DNA of 64,000 nucleotides, from NCBI GenBank assembly GCA_903901335.1, contig CAIUQR010000101.1, positions 1 to 64,000 on the forward strand. The letters are read 5' to 3'. Under the pieces are notes generated by a model, which made no database searches, was not told where the DNA came from, and saw nothing but the letters and a program-made list of their open reading frames with translations. The translations under genes and the position numbers were made by a program. The stretch's first letter is position 1. Every line of letters begins with the position of its first letter. This document shows, piece after piece, positions 26,101 to 36,688 of this stretch. Source of the DNA: an uncultured delta proteobacterium (lineage in GTDB: Bacteria > Desulfobacterota > Desulfobulbia > Desulfobulbales > Desulfocapsaceae).

Positions 26101-27828
26101 TTACTGTTCGTCCGTCTGACCTCCACCTGCGGCAGCCTTCAACAGGTCGCCAAAGGTTGATGGAGAATTGTCCGTGTTCTCTTCGGCCTTCTTGATCTTC
26201 TCGACCGCATCCTCTTCACCGTCGCCCTCTAATGTCTTGATGGAAAGACCGATCTTTCGGTCTTTGGCAGAGACATTGATGACAATGGCCTTCAAAATAT
26301 CACCCACTTTGTACATGCCAACCGGGGTCTTTACCTTATCCTTGCTGATCTCGGAGACATGAACAAGACCTTCAATACCTTCCTCGAGTTTCACGAAAAC
26401 GCCGAAATCGGTCACATTGGTAATGACACCTTCGATAACGGTCCCGGATGGATAATTATTATAGGCAGCCTGCCACGGATCCGGGGTCAGCTGTTTAATA
26501 CCCAGCGAGAACCGTTCGTTTTCCTTATCAATCTTCAATACAACCGCCTGAATGGTCTCGCCTTTGGCATACTTCTCGGACGGATGCTTGATCCGCTCGG
26601 TCCAGGAGAGATCGGAGACATGGATCAGACCGTCGATCCCCTCCTCAATGCCGATGAAAACACCGAAGTCGGTGATATTCTTGATCTTACCTTCGATGAT
26701 AGAGCCGACCGGATAGGTCTCGGTGACCAGATCCCAAGGATTCGGCTGGAGCTGCTTCATGCCGAGCGAGATACGCTTCGTTTCCGGTTCGATATTCAAG
26801 ACCATGATCTCCAGCTCATCGCCGACGGAGACCATCTTCGACGGATGACGCGGTTTCTTGGACCAGGTCATCTCGGAAACATGGATGAGTCCTTCGACAC
26901 CCTCTTCAAGCTCGACGAAGACACCGTAATCGGTGATCGAAACGACCTTACCCTTGGTATTCTGGCTGATGGGATATCTGTCAGTGACCGTTGCCCAGGG
27001 ATCTTCACGCAGCTGTTTGACACCCAGGGAAACACGATCATGCTCCTTGTCATATTTGAGAACTTTGACCTCAAGTTCCTGACCGACCTTATAAAGTTTT
27101 GCCGGGTGAGAAACGCGGCCCCAGGAAAGATCGGTGATATGACAGAGACCGTCCATGCCGCCCATGTCGATGAACAAACCGTAGTCGGTGATATTGGTGA
27201 TCGCACCGGTGATGATCTGTCCTTCCTGCAGCAGGGATCGCATCTTCTCACGCAACTTGTTGCGCTCTTCTTCGAGGATTGCCCGTCTGGAGATAACGAC
27301 GTTGTTGCGCTTCTTGTTGAACTTCAGAATTTTAAACTCAAAGCTCTGACCAATCAGCCCGTCGAGATCTTTGACCGGGCGCAGATCAATCTGGGAATAG
27401 GGCAGGAAGGCGGGTACGCCGATATCAACGGACATGCCGCCCTTTACGCGGCTTTCGATCTTGCCTTCGATGGTCTTGTCGTCTTCCTGGATCTTGGCAA
27501 TGTCTTCCCATACCTTGATCGCAATCGCTTTTTCCCGTGACAGAAGGAGTCCGCCTTCTTCTTTACGACGCTCTACAAAAACTTCAAAGGTATCACCGAT
27601 CTTGATCTGTGACTGTTCTTCGAGACGGAATTCCGACTTGGCGATGTAGCTCTCGGCCTTATCGCCGACATCGATCAGAAGGAAATCATCGACAGTGCCG
27701 ATGACGGTTCCCATCGCCACATCACCGACGGCCACGACCTTGTTGTTTTCCGGCATCTCGAAAAGTTCTGCAAAGCTCAACTCTCCGCCGCTGTTTCCCT
27801 GGGTTGATTGGTTAAATTCTTCTGTCAT
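26101..27828 (-). CDS. rpsA: 30S ribosomal protein S1
   Basis: 575 residues with six S1 OB-fold repeats; the typical signatures DYGLFIDMGG, DYGVFVELEEGVEGLIHVSE, DFGVFIGIEEGIDGLIHVSD and DFGVFVKLEEGIEGLVHVSE are evident. S1 brings mRNA to the 30S subunit. The first 25 residues are an acidic lead and the C-terminal tail is Gly/Glu-rich. No clear Shine-Dalgarno precedes the ATG, which is also true for E. coli rpsA and fits S1-dependent self-regulation. Confidence 0.96.
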   Translation of the reverse strand: MTEEFNQSTQGNSGGELSFAELFEMPENNKVVAVGDVAMGTVIGTVDDFLLIDVGDKAESYIAKSEFRLEEQSQIKIGDTFEVFVERRKEEGGLLLSREKAIAIKVWEDIAKIQEDDKTIEGKIESRVKGGMSVDIGVPAFLPYSQIDLRPVKDLDGLIGQSFEFKILKFNKKRNNVVISRRAILEEERNKLREKMRSLLQEGQIITGAITNITDYGLFIDMGGMDGLCHITDLSWGRVSHPAKLYKVGQELEVKVLKYDKEHDRVSLGVKQLREDPWATVTDRYPISQNTKGKVVSITDYGVFVELEEGVEGLIHVSEMTWSKKPRHPSKMVSVGDELEIMVLNIEPETKRISLGMKQLQPNPWDLVTETYPVGSIIEGKIKNITDFGVFIGIEEGIDGLIHVSDLSWTERIKHPSEKYAKGETIQAVVLKIDKENERFSLGIKQLTPDPWQAAYNNYPSGTVIEGVITNVTDFGVFVKLEEGIEGLVHVSEISKDKVKTPVGMYKVGDILKAIVINVSAKDRKIGLSIKTLEGDGEEDAVEKIKKAEENTDNSPSTFGDLLKAAAGGGQTDEQ

Positions 27829-27897
27829 GGATTTCGCTCTTCTTTCAGGCCAAAAGCCAAATGGTTAAGGTTTATCTTTACCTTTTAAAATCAGGTA

Positions 27898-27942
27898 TAT
27901 AAAAAAATAAAGGCCGCATCCCCTCGGGAAGGCAACCTTTTC
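27898..27942 (-). terminator. Terminator after the DEAD-box helicase gene
   Basis: Minus-strand hairpin starting AAGGTTGCCTTCCC and closing with GGGGATGCGGCCTT, then an A/T tract with seven T. It shares the AAGGTTGCCTT arm with the terminator at 26021. Confidence 0.65.
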
Positions 27943-28015
27943 CGACTGTAAAACAGTACCTTATAGCAAAGAAAAAACAGAACGACAAGGACTTCTTGCA
28001 ATGAGCCATAAAAAA

Positions 28016-29539
28016 TCATCGCCTTCCGCCTTCCGTCTTCCGTCTCCTTTTTCCAGTCTCCAGTCTCCTGTCCCCTGTCTCCTGAATCCTGGCCCCCTTC
28101 GGCGCCGGGGTCAGCATCGCCTCGTCCGGGACGATACATTCCAGTTTCCGTCCAATAAATTCTTCTATCTGCGGGAGATAAAAAGAGCCCTCTTCACAGG
28201 CGAAACTGATGGAGGTGCCTGCTGCCCCGGCCCGGCCAGTTCTGCCGATGCGATGGACATAATCTTCCGGCTCATACGGCAAGGTGTAATTGACCACATG
28301 GCTGATGCCCTCTATATGAATCCCACGGCCGGCGACATCTGTCGCCACCAGGACCTGGATCTTGCCGGCCCGGAAATCCTCCAGTCGTTTGGTCCGCTGC
28401 TGCTGAGGAACATCACCGGTCAGCAGATCGCAGTTGAGCCCATTCCGTTTCAGCCGCTCAGAGAGCCTTCTGGCCTCGTTTTTCTGATTGGTAAAGACAA
28501 GGATACGCTCACCGGCTTTTTGCAGCACCAGATTATAGAGAACATCATATTTTTCGGCAGTCGTGACCAGATAGACGATCTGGTCGATGCTTTCCACCGT
28601 TACCTGTTCCGGCTCGATCTCGACCTGGACAGGGTCTTTGCACCATTGCGCGGCAAGACGACGGACTTCTTCAGTCACTGTCGCTGAAAAGAGCATGGTC
28701 TGACGCTGCGAACTCTCCGGAATCCGCTGAATGATTCGCCGAACATCGGGAATGAAGCCCATATCGAGCATCCGATCAGCCTCATCGATGACCATGATTT
28801 CACAGTCATCCAGACGGATCACATTTTTTCCAAGAAAATCAAGAAGTCGACCGGGGGTTGCCACCACGACATCGCAACGTTTTTCTTTCAGATCCTGCAT
28901 CTGACTCCGATAATCAACCCCTCCGAAAACGGAGACAATACGCAGGGATGTGTACTTGGCCAGATCCCGGCCGTCCTTGGTGATCTGCACCACCAGTTCA
29001 CGGGTCGGGGCGATAATCAGCGTCCGCGGCCTGCCGTTACCCGTATCCTTCCTCTCATCGGCCAGCAGCCTCGAAAACACCGCTATCAAAAAAACCGCGC
29101 TTTTGCCGGTACCGGTATTGGCCCTGCCGATAAGATCCGTACCCTGTAGAACGACCGGCAGGGCTTTGGCCTGCACCGGTGTGCAGTATAAAAACCCCAG
29201 ATCGGCAATGGCATGCATAATCGTTTCCGGCAGGGAAAAGTCATGGAAACGGGATTTCCCTTCGACTGGTTCAACATGGAACTTACCGATATCCCAGGAT
29301 TCTTTCCGTTTCTGTCGACGGCGAGCGGACGAACCTGTTCCCTGTCCATCACTGCCTTTCCGCCGGGTCCTCCCCGGTCCATCCTGTCCTGTTTGTTCTG
29401 TTGTCCTCTCCTGCAGCGTTTGAGAGGCAACACCTTGATCGGCCTTCTCAACGGATTGGAGAGCGGGAGATTTTTTCCTTTTCGGCCAGAGAAAATTCCG
29501 AATCCTCCTCCCGGCAGACTGAAGCATTTTTCTAATCAT
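28016..29539 (-). CDS. DEAD-box RNA helicase (RhlB/RhlE type)
   Basis: 507 residues. A basic, low-complexity N-terminal extension of about 95 residues (RRIRNFLWPKRKKSP) is followed by the helicase core: Q-motif FLYCTPVQAKALPVVLQG, motif I ANTGTGKSA, motif II VIDEADRMLD, motif III SAT, and motif VI HRIGRTGRAG. It unwinds RNA, possibly in ribosome assembly or the degradosome. The last 20 residues (ETGDRRLETGKRRRKTEGG) come from a DNA repeat and are probably not part of the folded protein. It is 39 bases downstream of the zinc-ribbon gene. Confidence 0.88.
   Translation of the reverse strand: MIRKMLQSAGRRIRNFLWPKRKKSPALQSVEKADQGVASQTLQERTTEQTGQDGPGRTRRKGSDGQGTGSSARRRQKRKESWDIGKFHVEPVEGKSRFHDFSLPETIMHAIADLGFLYCTPVQAKALPVVLQGTDLIGRANTGTGKSAVFLIAVFSRLLADERKDTGNGRPRTLIIAPTRELVVQITKDGRDLAKYTSLRIVSVFGGVDYRSQMQDLKEKRCDVVVATPGRLLDFLGKNVIRLDDCEIMVIDEADRMLDMGFIPDVRRIIQRIPESSQRQTMLFSATVTEEVRRLAAQWCKDPVQVEIEPEQVTVESIDQIVYLVTTAEKYDVLYNLVLQKAGERILVFTNQKNEARRLSERLKRNGLNCDLLTGDVPQQQRTKRLEDFRAGKIQVLVATDVAGRGIHIEGISHVVNYTLPYEPEDYVHRIGRTGRAGAAGTSISFACEEGSFYLPQIEEFIGRKLECIVPDEAMLTPAPKGARIQETGDRRLETGKRRRKTEGGRR
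28020..28090. repeat. Degenerate 10-base tandem repeat at the helicase 3' end
   Basis: On the minus strand short units of the type GGAGAC(A/T)GG are repeated about seven times with changes. They encode the ETGDRRLETG-like C-terminus. Repeats of this kind occur between genes in many bacterial genomes; here the coding sequence runs through them. Confidence 0.6.
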
Positions 29540-29578
29540 ATCAACTATGCCGGTTAGTGTGAAAATTATACTGCAGGA

Positions 29579-30292
29579 TCATCGCCCATGGTGGCGCAAT
29601 TCTTCCATAATGGGCCCGAAAAGCTCCTCATATTCAGGAATCGCCTTTCTAAGGATGATATCAAACATCGGGACTTCGTCATCGTTAACGACAAGATTTG
29701 CAGAATAGGCCAGTGCCTGCAGGTTGTAAAATGTCTTAAATTCCTTGCCGATCAGAATATAAAAAATGAACCGCCTCTTGGACATGTTCATTGTGCGCAT
29801 TTCTTTATGGAAGGTGCTGGAATTGATACCATTGGCCTCATACAGCGAATGGTGAACAATACAGGCATAATCGACAAACCGGATCTTTTCGATGGCGTCA
29901 GCGGTTGAGTCGACCAATTCTGCTTTATAGCCGATACCTTCCAGGGCGCCGATCACCATCTCCCTGGCAGAACCTTCCTGCATCAGGATAAGCGCCATCG
30001 GCACATCTTCGATTGTCTCCTTCCCTTCATATCTCCCCTCTTTCAGCCAGGAGATATCAGGCGGCCGCGGCGGAGTGACGGGACGGACCGGTTTCGCCTC
30101 TCCCGACCGCCCTTTGCCTTTCTTTCCTGCAGGCAGGGGCAGGGACATCATGTCCGCATGGAGGGCGACTGCTCCTCCGCATTTCGGACATTTGACAGCG
30201 ATTGTCTTTCCGGCGGCAAGTCCCTTCACATTCTCGACGATCTTTTTCGGGAGCTCCAACTGTTTCTCACAATGCGGGCAGCTAACAATCAT
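29579..30292 (-). CDS. Zinc-ribbon protein with a receiver-like C-terminal domain
   Basis: 237 residues. The N-terminus is an MJ0042-type zinc ribbon (CPHC at 5-8, CPKC at about 35-38). A Pro/Lys-rich linker follows. Residues about 95-230 look like a receiver fold (DVPMALILMQEGSAREMVIGAL, VDSTADAIEKIRFVDYACIV) but the phosphoacceptor position is not a clear Asp. Similar proteins occur beside gliding and pilus genes in delta-proteobacteria. It lies 57 bases downstream of the PilT/PilU gene, so a role in pilus control is possible. Function unknown. Confidence 0.6.
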   Translation of the reverse strand: MIVSCPHCEKQLELPKKIVENVKGLAAGKTIAVKCPKCGGAVALHADMMSLPLPAGKKGKGRSGEAKPVRPVTPPRPPDISWLKEGRYEGKETIEDVPMALILMQEGSAREMVIGALEGIGYKAELVDSTADAIEKIRFVDYACIVHHSLYEANGINSSTFHKEMRTMNMSKRRFIFYILIGKEFKTFYNLQALAYSANLVVNDDEVPMFDIILRKAIPEYEELFGPIMEELRHHGR

Positions 30293-30349
30293 TTTATCCT
30301 CTTTTCAGGTAAGGTTTGTCTCATCATGATCCAGTGATAGAATGCAGGA

Positions 30350-31522
30350 TCAATATCTGCCGCGAGGATCTTCCTCTTCCTCCATCGCCAGCCCCGACAG
30401 TGAGGAGGTCGCCTCTCCCCGTTCCGCCTTCAACCGGTCCAGCCCGCGTTTTACCTCATTTCTGTGTGAGCAGTACACCATAACGGACTGTTCGGTGATC
30501 AGACCATTACTGTACATATCGAGGATATGCTGATCAAAGGTCCGCATACCCCGGGCCGAGCCGTTATGGATGACACTGTAGTACGTTTTTTCCTCCGCCT
30601 CCCCGTTTAAGATCAGATCCTTGACCCGCAGACTGGTGCAGAGGATCTCCATGGCCGCGATCCTGCCGCCGTTAATCCGCGGCAGCAGACGCTGACCGAC
30701 AATCCAACGGATCGTATCGGCCAGCCGGTTCCGGATCTGGGGCTGCTCTTCCTGGTCGAACATACCGAGCATACGGTTGATAGCCTGACCGGCATCAATG
30801 GTATGCAGGGTGGAGAGGACCAGATGCCCCGTCTCTGCAGCAGTCAGAGCAATTTCCATGGTATCCCGGTCCCTGATCTCGCCGACCAGAATAACCTTGG
30901 GGGCCTGACGCAGGGCAGCACGCATACCGGTCGCAAACGAGCTGAAATCGTTTCCGAGTTCGCGCTGGTTGAAGGTGGCCTTATGATGCTGGTGGACATA
31001 TTCAATGGGGTCTTCCAGGGTAACTATATGCACCGCGCGATCATGGTTGATCCGATCCAGAAGGGCGGCAAGCGATGTTGTCTTACCTGTACCGGTCGCA
31101 CCGGTGAACAGAACAAGGCCGTTCAACTCTTTGGCCATCTTGTTGAAGGGCTCAGGAAACTGCATGGACTCAATGCTCGGGACCTCGGTCTCGAGCTTTC
31201 TGAGAACGGTAGAAAAACACCCCTTCTGGGTGAAGATGTTCACCCTGAAACGTGCCTTATCCCCCAGAGCATACGAAAGGTCACAGGAACCGCTTTCGAT
31301 CAGATTGGTCAACAGCCGCTTGTTGTTGCCGATCAGATTCATCGCAAAGGTCTCGGTCTGGAACGGTGTCAGTTCCATAACAGGCGGCTGAACCTGAACC
31401 GAGGCAAGCTGTCCGGCGGTCTCGACCTGGAGTGGTTTTCCCACCGTGAGATTCAGGTCGGAAACATTACTATGAGACTCCAGCATGGCCGTGATCCAGT
31501 AATCAATTTCTGTCTTTTTCAT
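30350..31522 (-). CDS. pilU: Type IV pilus retraction ATPase PilT/PilU
   Basis: 390 residues from ATG 31522, after AGGAGAGG; a longer reading frame to 31621 lacks such support. Walker [14 protein letters not shown], Asp box EDPIEYVH, Walker [18 protein letters not shown] and the His box [14 protein letters not shown] identify a PilT-family motor. The acidic C-terminal tail ([10 protein letters not shown]) is like PilU more than PilT. It would power pilus retraction from the cytoplasmic side. No pilin genes are in the window. Confidence 0.85.
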   Translation of the reverse strand: MKKTEIDYWITAMLESHSNVSDLNLTVGKPLQVETAGQLASVQVQPPVMELTPFQTETFAMNLIGNNKRLLTNLIESGSCDLSYALGDKARFRVNIFTQKGCFSTVLRKLETEVPSIESMQFPEPFNKMAKELNGLVLFTGATGTGKTTSLAALLDRINHDRAVHIVTLEDPIEYVHQHHKATFNQRELGNDFSSFATGMRAALRQAPKVILVGEIRDRDTMEIALTAAETGHLVLSTLHTIDAGQAINRMLGMFDQEEQPQIRNRLADTIRWIVGQRLLPRINGGRIAAMEILCTSLRVKDLILNGEAEEKTYYSVIHNGSARGMRTFDQHILDMYSNGLITEQSVMVYCSHRNEVKRGLDRLKAERGEATSSLSGLAMEEEEDPRGRY

Positions 31523-31605
31523 TATCCTCTCCTGAAAAAATATGCTATACCATTCATTTTCATAGTATATTGTCACAAAAGACACAAGGGATTCTAGCAT
31601 TTTTT

Positions 31606-31635
31606 TTGAATTTGCCCACATTTATTTGTTATACT
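31606..31635 (+). promoter_or_regulatory. Promoter for ilvD
   Basis: TTGAAT (31606-31611), 18-base spacer, TATACT (31630-31635). Transcription would start about 25 bases before the ilvD ATG. It overlaps the divergent pilU control region. Confidence 0.55.
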
Positions 31636-31665
31636 GGACGGTTCTCTTCGGTAAGGAGTAAAATA

Positions 31666-33504
31666 ATGACAATCGAACTTCGCAGCGCAACGACAACTCA
31701 AGGGCGAAAAATGGCGGGCGCCCGCAGCCTCTGGCGGGCAAACGGGATGACCGAAGAACAATTCGGCCGGCCGATCATCGGTATTGTCAACTCATTTACC
31801 CAGTTCGTACCGGGCCATGTCCATCTGCATGAGATTGGCCAGCACCTGAAAAAACTGATCGCGGGCCTCGGATGTTTCGCAGCCGAGTTCAACACCATCG
31901 CCATCGACGACGGTATAGCGATGGGCCACTCCGGCATGCTCTACTCCCTGCCCTCACGCGAATTGATCGCCGACAGCGTCGAGTATATGTGCAATGCCCA
32001 TACAGTCGACGCGATGATCTGCATCAGCAACTGCGACAAGATCACTCCCGGCATGCTGATGGCGGCGATGCGTCTGAACATCCCGGCGATCTTCGTCTCC
32101 GGCGGCCCGATGGAGGCCGGTCGCGACGGCGATAAGCGCTACGACCTGGTCGATGCAATGGTCATGGCAGCTGATCAGGACGTAGCAGATAAAGATATCG
32201 ACCGGATCGAACGCTGCGCCTGCCCCACCTGCGGCTCCTGTTCCGGGATGTTTACCGCCAACTCGATGAACTGCCTGAACGAGGCGCTTGGATTGGCGCT
32301 GCCCGGCAACGGCACCGTCGTTGCCACCCATGCCCGCAGGACAGAGCTCTTTGAACAGGCCGCCCGGCTCATCGTCGGGATGGCCCGCGCCTGGTATGAC
32401 AACGAAGACGCCCAGGTCCTGCCGCGCTCCATTGCCAGGAAGGCGGCCTTCCTGAACGCCATGACTCTCGATATCGCCATGGGCGGCTCCACCAACACGG
32501 TCCTGCATCTCCTGGCCATCGCCCATTCGGCAGGAGTCGATTTCACCATGAGCGATATCGATAAGCTCTCCCGGCAGGTCCCGAACCTGTGCAAGGTCTC
32601 CCCCTCCTCTTCATATCATATGGAAGATGTGAACAGAGCAGGCGGCATCATGGCCATCCTGGGCGAATTGGACCGGGCCGGTCTGATCGATACCAGTGTC
32701 AGCCGGGTGGACGCCCCGAACCTGAAAGAGGCCCTGGCCATCTGGGACATAGGCGGCGTGTCCTGCTCGCCTGCGGCCCGGAGTCTCTATCTCAGCGCCC
32801 CCGGCAACAGCGGCAGAAATCTGCTTATGGGCTCCCAGGAGGTCATGTTCGAGGAAGCCGATCTGGACCGGGAGAACGGCTGCATCAGAGACATTGAACA
32901 CTGCTACACCCGAGATGGAGGCCTGGCCGTCCTGTATGGCAACATTGCCGAAAACGGCTGCATCGTCAAGACCGCCGGTGTCGACCCATCCATCTTCAGG
33001 TTCGCCGGCCGGGCCAGGGTATTCTCCTCCCAGGAGGCTGCCTGCGACGCGATCTTAAACGGCGGCATCAAGGCCGGAGACGTGGTGATCATCCGCTACG
33101 AAGGCCCTAAGGGAGGTCCCGGCATGCAGGAGATGCTCTACCCGACCTCGTACCTGAAATCGGTACACCTCGGCAAAGAATGCGCGCTGATCACCGACGG
33201 CCGTTTCTCCGGCGGCACCTCCGGTCTTTCCATCGGCCACGTCTCCCCCGAGGCTGCGGCCGGCGGCACCATAGGCCTGGTGGAAGACGACGATATCATC
33301 GAGATCGATATACCGGCCCGGAAGATCCATGCCGCCGTATCGGATGCGGTCCTGGCCAAACGCCGGAAGAAGGAAGAAAAGAAAGGCCCTCTCGCCTTCA
33401 AACCGGTGGGCCGCAACCGGCAGATTTCACAGGCCCTGAAGGCCTATGCCCTGCTGGCCGCTTCCGCCGATAAGGGCGCCGTCCGGATCGTCCCGGAGGA
33501 TTGA
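31666..33504 (+). CDS. ilvD: Dihydroxy-acid dehydratase
   Basis: 612 residues from ATG 31666 (AAGGAG before it). Fe-S cluster Cys residues are in [11 protein letters not shown] and [16 protein letters not shown]; other family marks are [22 protein letters not shown] and the C-terminal [20 protein letters not shown]. Acts in valine, leucine and isoleucine synthesis, making 2-oxo acids from dihydroxy acids. It stands alone, apart from other ilv genes, and may be co-transcribed with the following MFS gene. Confidence 0.95.
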   Translation: MTIELRSATTTQGRKMAGARSLWRANGMTEEQFGRPIIGIVNSFTQFVPGHVHLHEIGQHLKKLIAGLGCFAAEFNTIAIDDGIAMGHSGMLYSLPSRELIADSVEYMCNAHTVDAMICISNCDKITPGMLMAAMRLNIPAIFVSGGPMEAGRDGDKRYDLVDAMVMAADQDVADKDIDRIERCACPTCGSCSGMFTANSMNCLNEALGLALPGNGTVVATHARRTELFEQAARLIVGMARAWYDNEDAQVLPRSIARKAAFLNAMTLDIAMGGSTNTVLHLLAIAHSAGVDFTMSDIDKLSRQVPNLCKVSPSSSYHMEDVNRAGGIMAILGELDRAGLIDTSVSRVDAPNLKEALAIWDIGGVSCSPAARSLYLSAPGNSGRNLLMGSQEVMFEEADLDRENGCIRDIEHCYTRDGGLAVLYGNIAENGCIVKTAGVDPSIFRFAGRARVFSSQEAACDAILNGGIKAGDVVIIRYEGPKGGPGMQEMLYPTSYLKSVHLGKECALITDGRFSGGTSGLSIGHVSPEAAAGGTIGLVEDDDIIEIDIPARKIHAAVSDAVLAKRRKKEEKKGPLAFKPVGRNRQISQALKAYALLAASADKGAVRIVPED

Positions 33505-34797
33505 TTGCAAGGGTTGCGAGGCTCAGTGCCCCTGCCGCAAGAAGTGCCGGAAACGACCTCCAAACCAATCCAGGTCAGGCCCTCTGTTCATTACGGCTGG
33601 TTTATAGTCGCAGCCGGGACACTCTGCATCTTCGCCTGTCTCGGCCTGGGCCGGTTTTCCCTTGGTATGCTGCTGCCTTCCATGGGTAGATCCCTCCAGC
33701 TCTCCTATGCGCAGATGGGGCTGATCAGCACCGCAAATTTCATCGGCTATCTGGCCGGAGTGCTAATCAGCAGCAAGCTGATGAAGGCCTTCGGGGCCAG
33801 AAGGCTGATCGGGGCCTCTCTGCTGCTGGTCGGCCTGTCAATGATCTCGGTTGGACTGACGAACAGACTGCCTCTGCTTATTTTCTTCTATATGGCCACA
33901 GGAATCGGCAGTGCGCTTGCCAATATTCCGATCATGGCACTGGTCTCGGTCTGGTTCACCAGCCGGAAGCGGGGCAAGGCGGCCGGTTTTATCGTTATCG
34001 GCAGCGGGCTTGCCATTGTTTTATCCGGCTGGCTGGTCCCGCTGCTCAACAGCAGGTATACTGATGGCTGGCGGATCAGCTGGTTTGTCCTCGGCGGTAC
34101 AGTCTCCCTGGCTGCGGCCATCTGCTCTCTGGTTATCCGCAATTCCCCGCAGGAGCTTGGCCTTGAACCGATCGATTCCAACAAAGTACGGCCCGCCGCC
34201 GATGACGATGGAGCCCAATTCAGGGATGTCACGCTCAGATCACCGATAGTTCTCCATTGTGCAGCGATCTACTTTCTCTTCGGCTTCACCTATGTTATTT
34301 ATGCAACCTTCATCGTCACCGCCCTGGTCCGGGAAAAGGGTTTTCCCGAATCCGTTGCCGGACATTTCTGGTCCTGGGTCGGCCTGTTGAGCCTGTTGTC
34401 CGGACCGGTCTTCGGCACCTTTTCCGACCGTTTCGGCAGAAAGGCTGCACTCATCACGGTTTTTGCGATCCAGGCCGTTGCCTATCTGCTTATGGCCCTG
34501 GATCTGCCGGAGATCTTTCTCTATCTCTCCATCGGCTGTTTCGGCATCGTGGCCTGGAGCATCCCCTCCATAATGGCCGCCCTCGTCGGGGATTATGCCG
34601 GATACCGGCAGGTTGCTGCAATCTTCGGTTTTGTAACCTTTGTCTTCGGATTAGGTCAGATTACAGGCCCTTACCTGGCAGGAGTCCTCGCCCAGGCAAC
34701 GGGTCGTTTTTCCGGAAGCTTCCTGATGGCCTCCGGCTTGGCCGTACTGGCCCTTGTGCTGTCCGCCCTGCTTCCGGCTGCCGGAAAAAGAAAATAA
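33505..34797 (+). CDS. MFS transporter, monocarboxylate/OFA-like
   Basis: 430 residues with 12 predicted membrane helices; helix 1 begins YGWFIVAAGTLCIFACLGLG, and the loop 8-9 motif FGTFSDRFGRKAAL is typical of MFS. The start is a TTG at 33505 directly after the ilvD stop, with the GGAGG in the last ilvD codons as its RBS; later starts are possible. Because it follows ilvD, it may move a 2-oxo acid or a related monocarboxylate, but that is only context. Confidence 0.75.
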   Translation: MQGLRGSVPLPQEVPETTSKPIQVRPSVHYGWFIVAAGTLCIFACLGLGRFSLGMLLPSMGRSLQLSYAQMGLISTANFIGYLAGVLISSKLMKAFGARRLIGASLLLVGLSMISVGLTNRLPLLIFFYMATGIGSALANIPIMALVSVWFTSRKRGKAAGFIVIGSGLAIVLSGWLVPLLNSRYTDGWRISWFVLGGTVSLAAAICSLVIRNSPQELGLEPIDSNKVRPAADDDGAQFRDVTLRSPIVLHCAAIYFLFGFTYVIYATFIVTALVREKGFPESVAGHFWSWVGLLSLLSGPVFGTFSDRFGRKAALITVFAIQAVAYLLMALDLPEIFLYLSIGCFGIVAWSIPSIMAALVGDYAGYRQVAAIFGFVTFVFGLGQITGPYLAGVLAQATGRFSGSFLMASGLAVLALVLSALLPAAGKRK

Positions 34798-34903
34798 GCG
34801 GAGAAAGTGCAAGTCACGCTCCGGCAGCCTGAAAAATGTTTTCGAAATACCCGGCAAGTATGGTTAAATTACATCTGATGAGTCGGCACCGTGCTCAACC
34901 GGT

Positions 34904-36688
34904 ATGTCCCAACAGGCATACCTTTTCATTTACCCTTGCGAGATTACGCCATTGAAACCGACAGACATACAAGATCCAGAATATTTCCATAAGGTTATTG
35001 ATTGCCAATATGCATGCCCCGCCCATACCCCGGTCCCCGAGTATATCCGGTTGATCGCGGACGGCCGGTATGCGGATGCCTATATGATCAACTGGCACTC
35101 CAACGTCTTCCCCGGGGTGCTCGGCAGGATCTGCGACCGACCCTGCGAACCAGCCTGCCGGAGGGGACGGGTCGACAAAGATCCGGTGGCCATCTGCCGT
35201 CTGAAGCGGGTCACAGCTGATTTTAAGGATGATATCCGAGCACGCCTGCCGAAGATCCCCAGCGATAAAAACGGCAAAAAAATCGCCCTGATCGGCGGTG
35301 GCCCGGCCTCGCTCACCGTCGCTCACGATCTGATGCCGCTGGGTTATCAGATCGACCTCTACGACGAACAAGCCGCGGCCGGAGGCTTCATGCGCAGCCA
35401 GGTCCCCTCCTTCCGTCTGCCTTTGGAGGTCCTGGACGAAGAGATCAGCTACATCCTCGATATGGGGGTTACCACCACATTCAACTGCCGCATCACCAGT
35501 CTGAAGGAATTTCTGCAGAAGGGCTATGACGCAGTCTTCATCGGCACCGGCGCCCCGCGCGGACGCGACATGCCTAACCTGCCCGGCAGACGTGAAGGCG
35601 GGGCGAGCATCCATGTCGGGATAGAGTGGCTCGCGGCTGTGTCCTACGGCCATATCGAGGAAATCGGCACGACCACGCTGGTCATCGGCGGCGGCAATAC
35701 CGCCATGGACTGCTGCAGGATGGCCAGGCGTCTCGGAGGAAAGGATGTCCGGGTTGTAGTCCGCGGACCCCGCTCGAAGATGAACGCCTCGCCCTGGGAG
35801 ATCGAAGATGCCCTCAGGGAAAAAATCCCGATTATGGAAAACCTGACACCTTTGGAATTTGTCGTAAAGGACGGCAGACTCATCGGCATGCATTTCGAGA
35901 AGGCCGGCGGCGGAAAGGAGCCGGTCTTTGTCGCTTGTGACGAGGTTCTGCTGGCCGTCGGTCAGCAGAACGCCTTTACCTGGATAGAAAAGGATCTTGG
36001 GCTGAAACTCAAAAACCGCTGGGTGCCGGTGATCGATGAGGTGACCTTGCAATCCACCCTGCCGCAGGTCTTTTTCGGCGGGGATGCGGCCTTCGGCCCG
36101 AGAAATGTGATCACTGCAGTCGCCCTTGGACACCGGGCGGCCATCTCGATTGACCTCTTCTGCCGCGGCAAAGACCTGAAGGACAGGCCTGGGCCGAGTG
36201 TCACCCTCTCCAGTCAGAAGATGGGAGTCCACGACTGGATTTACGACAGCCGGGTCACCGATGAGGCCCGCCAGCACGTCCCGACAGTGGAAACGGTCAA
36301 ATCCATTGAAGACAGGATGTTGGAGGTGGAGCTGGGTTTTAACAAGAAATCCGGGAAAACAGAGGCGGAGCGGTGCCTGAACTGCGACGTACAGACGGTC
36401 TTTAATTTCAAGGAATGTATCGAATGCGATGCCTGCGTCGATATCTGCCCGACAAGCTGTATCAATTTTCTGGTCAACGGGGATGAGGAAGACCTTCGTG
36501 CCCGTCTCAGCATGCCCGCCAAAAACACCAGTCAGGCTCTCTACGTCTCCGACATCCTGAAGACGGGCAGAGTCATGGTCAAGGACGAAAACGTCTGTCT
36601 GCACTGCGGTCTCTGTGCAGAGCGGTGCCCGACTGCCGCCTGGGAAATGGTAAAATGTTTTTATGCTTGCGCAAAGGCAGGTCAATAA
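34904..36688 (+). CDS. GltD-like FAD/NAD(P) oxidoreductase with fused ferredoxin domain
   Basis: 594 residues. The N-terminal GltD-type Fe-S domain has Cys in DCQYACPAHTPVPEYI and ICDRPCEPACRRGRVD; FAD binding is at IALIGGGPASLTVAHDL and NAD(P) binding at TLVIGGGNTAMDCCRMARRL. The C-terminal 110 residues hold two [4Fe-4S] motifs (CIECDACVDICPTSC and CLHCGLCAERCPTAAW). It is likely to pass electrons between NAD(P)H and the 2-oxoacid oxidoreductase encoded next. Annotated start ATG 34904, but the conserved part begins at TTG 34952 (LKPTDIQDPEYF). The stop overlaps korA as TAATG. Confidence 0.8.
   Translation: MSQQAYLFIYPCEITPLKPTDIQDPEYFHKVIDCQYACPAHTPVPEYIRLIADGRYADAYMINWHSNVFPGVLGRICDRPCEPACRRGRVDKDPVAICRLKRVTADFKDDIRARLPKIPSDKNGKKIALIGGGPASLTVAHDLMPLGYQIDLYDEQAAAGGFMRSQVPSFRLPLEVLDEEISYILDMGVTTTFNCRITSLKEFLQKGYDAVFIGTGAPRGRDMPNLPGRREGGASIHVGIEWLAAVSYGHIEEIGTTTLVIGGGNTAMDCCRMARRLGGKDVRVVVRGPRSKMNASPWEIEDALREKIPIMENLTPLEFVVKDGRLIGMHFEKAGGGKEPVFVACDEVLLAVGQQNAFTWIEKDLGLKLKNRWVPVIDEVTLQSTLPQVFFGGDAAFGPRNVITAVALGHRAAISIDLFCRGKDLKDRPGPSVTLSSQKMGVHDWIYDSRVTDEARQHVPTVETVKSIEDRMLEVELGFNKKSGKTEAERCLNCDVQTVFNFKECIECDACVDICPTSCINFLVNGDEEDLRARLSMPAKNTSQALYVSDILKTGRVMVKDENVCLHCGLCAERCPTAAWEMVKCFYACAKAGQ

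Noticed and set aside
34895..36685. 596-codon minus-strand open frame
   Set aside because: Opposite the GltD-like flavoprotein gene; its length comes from the high G+C codon bias.
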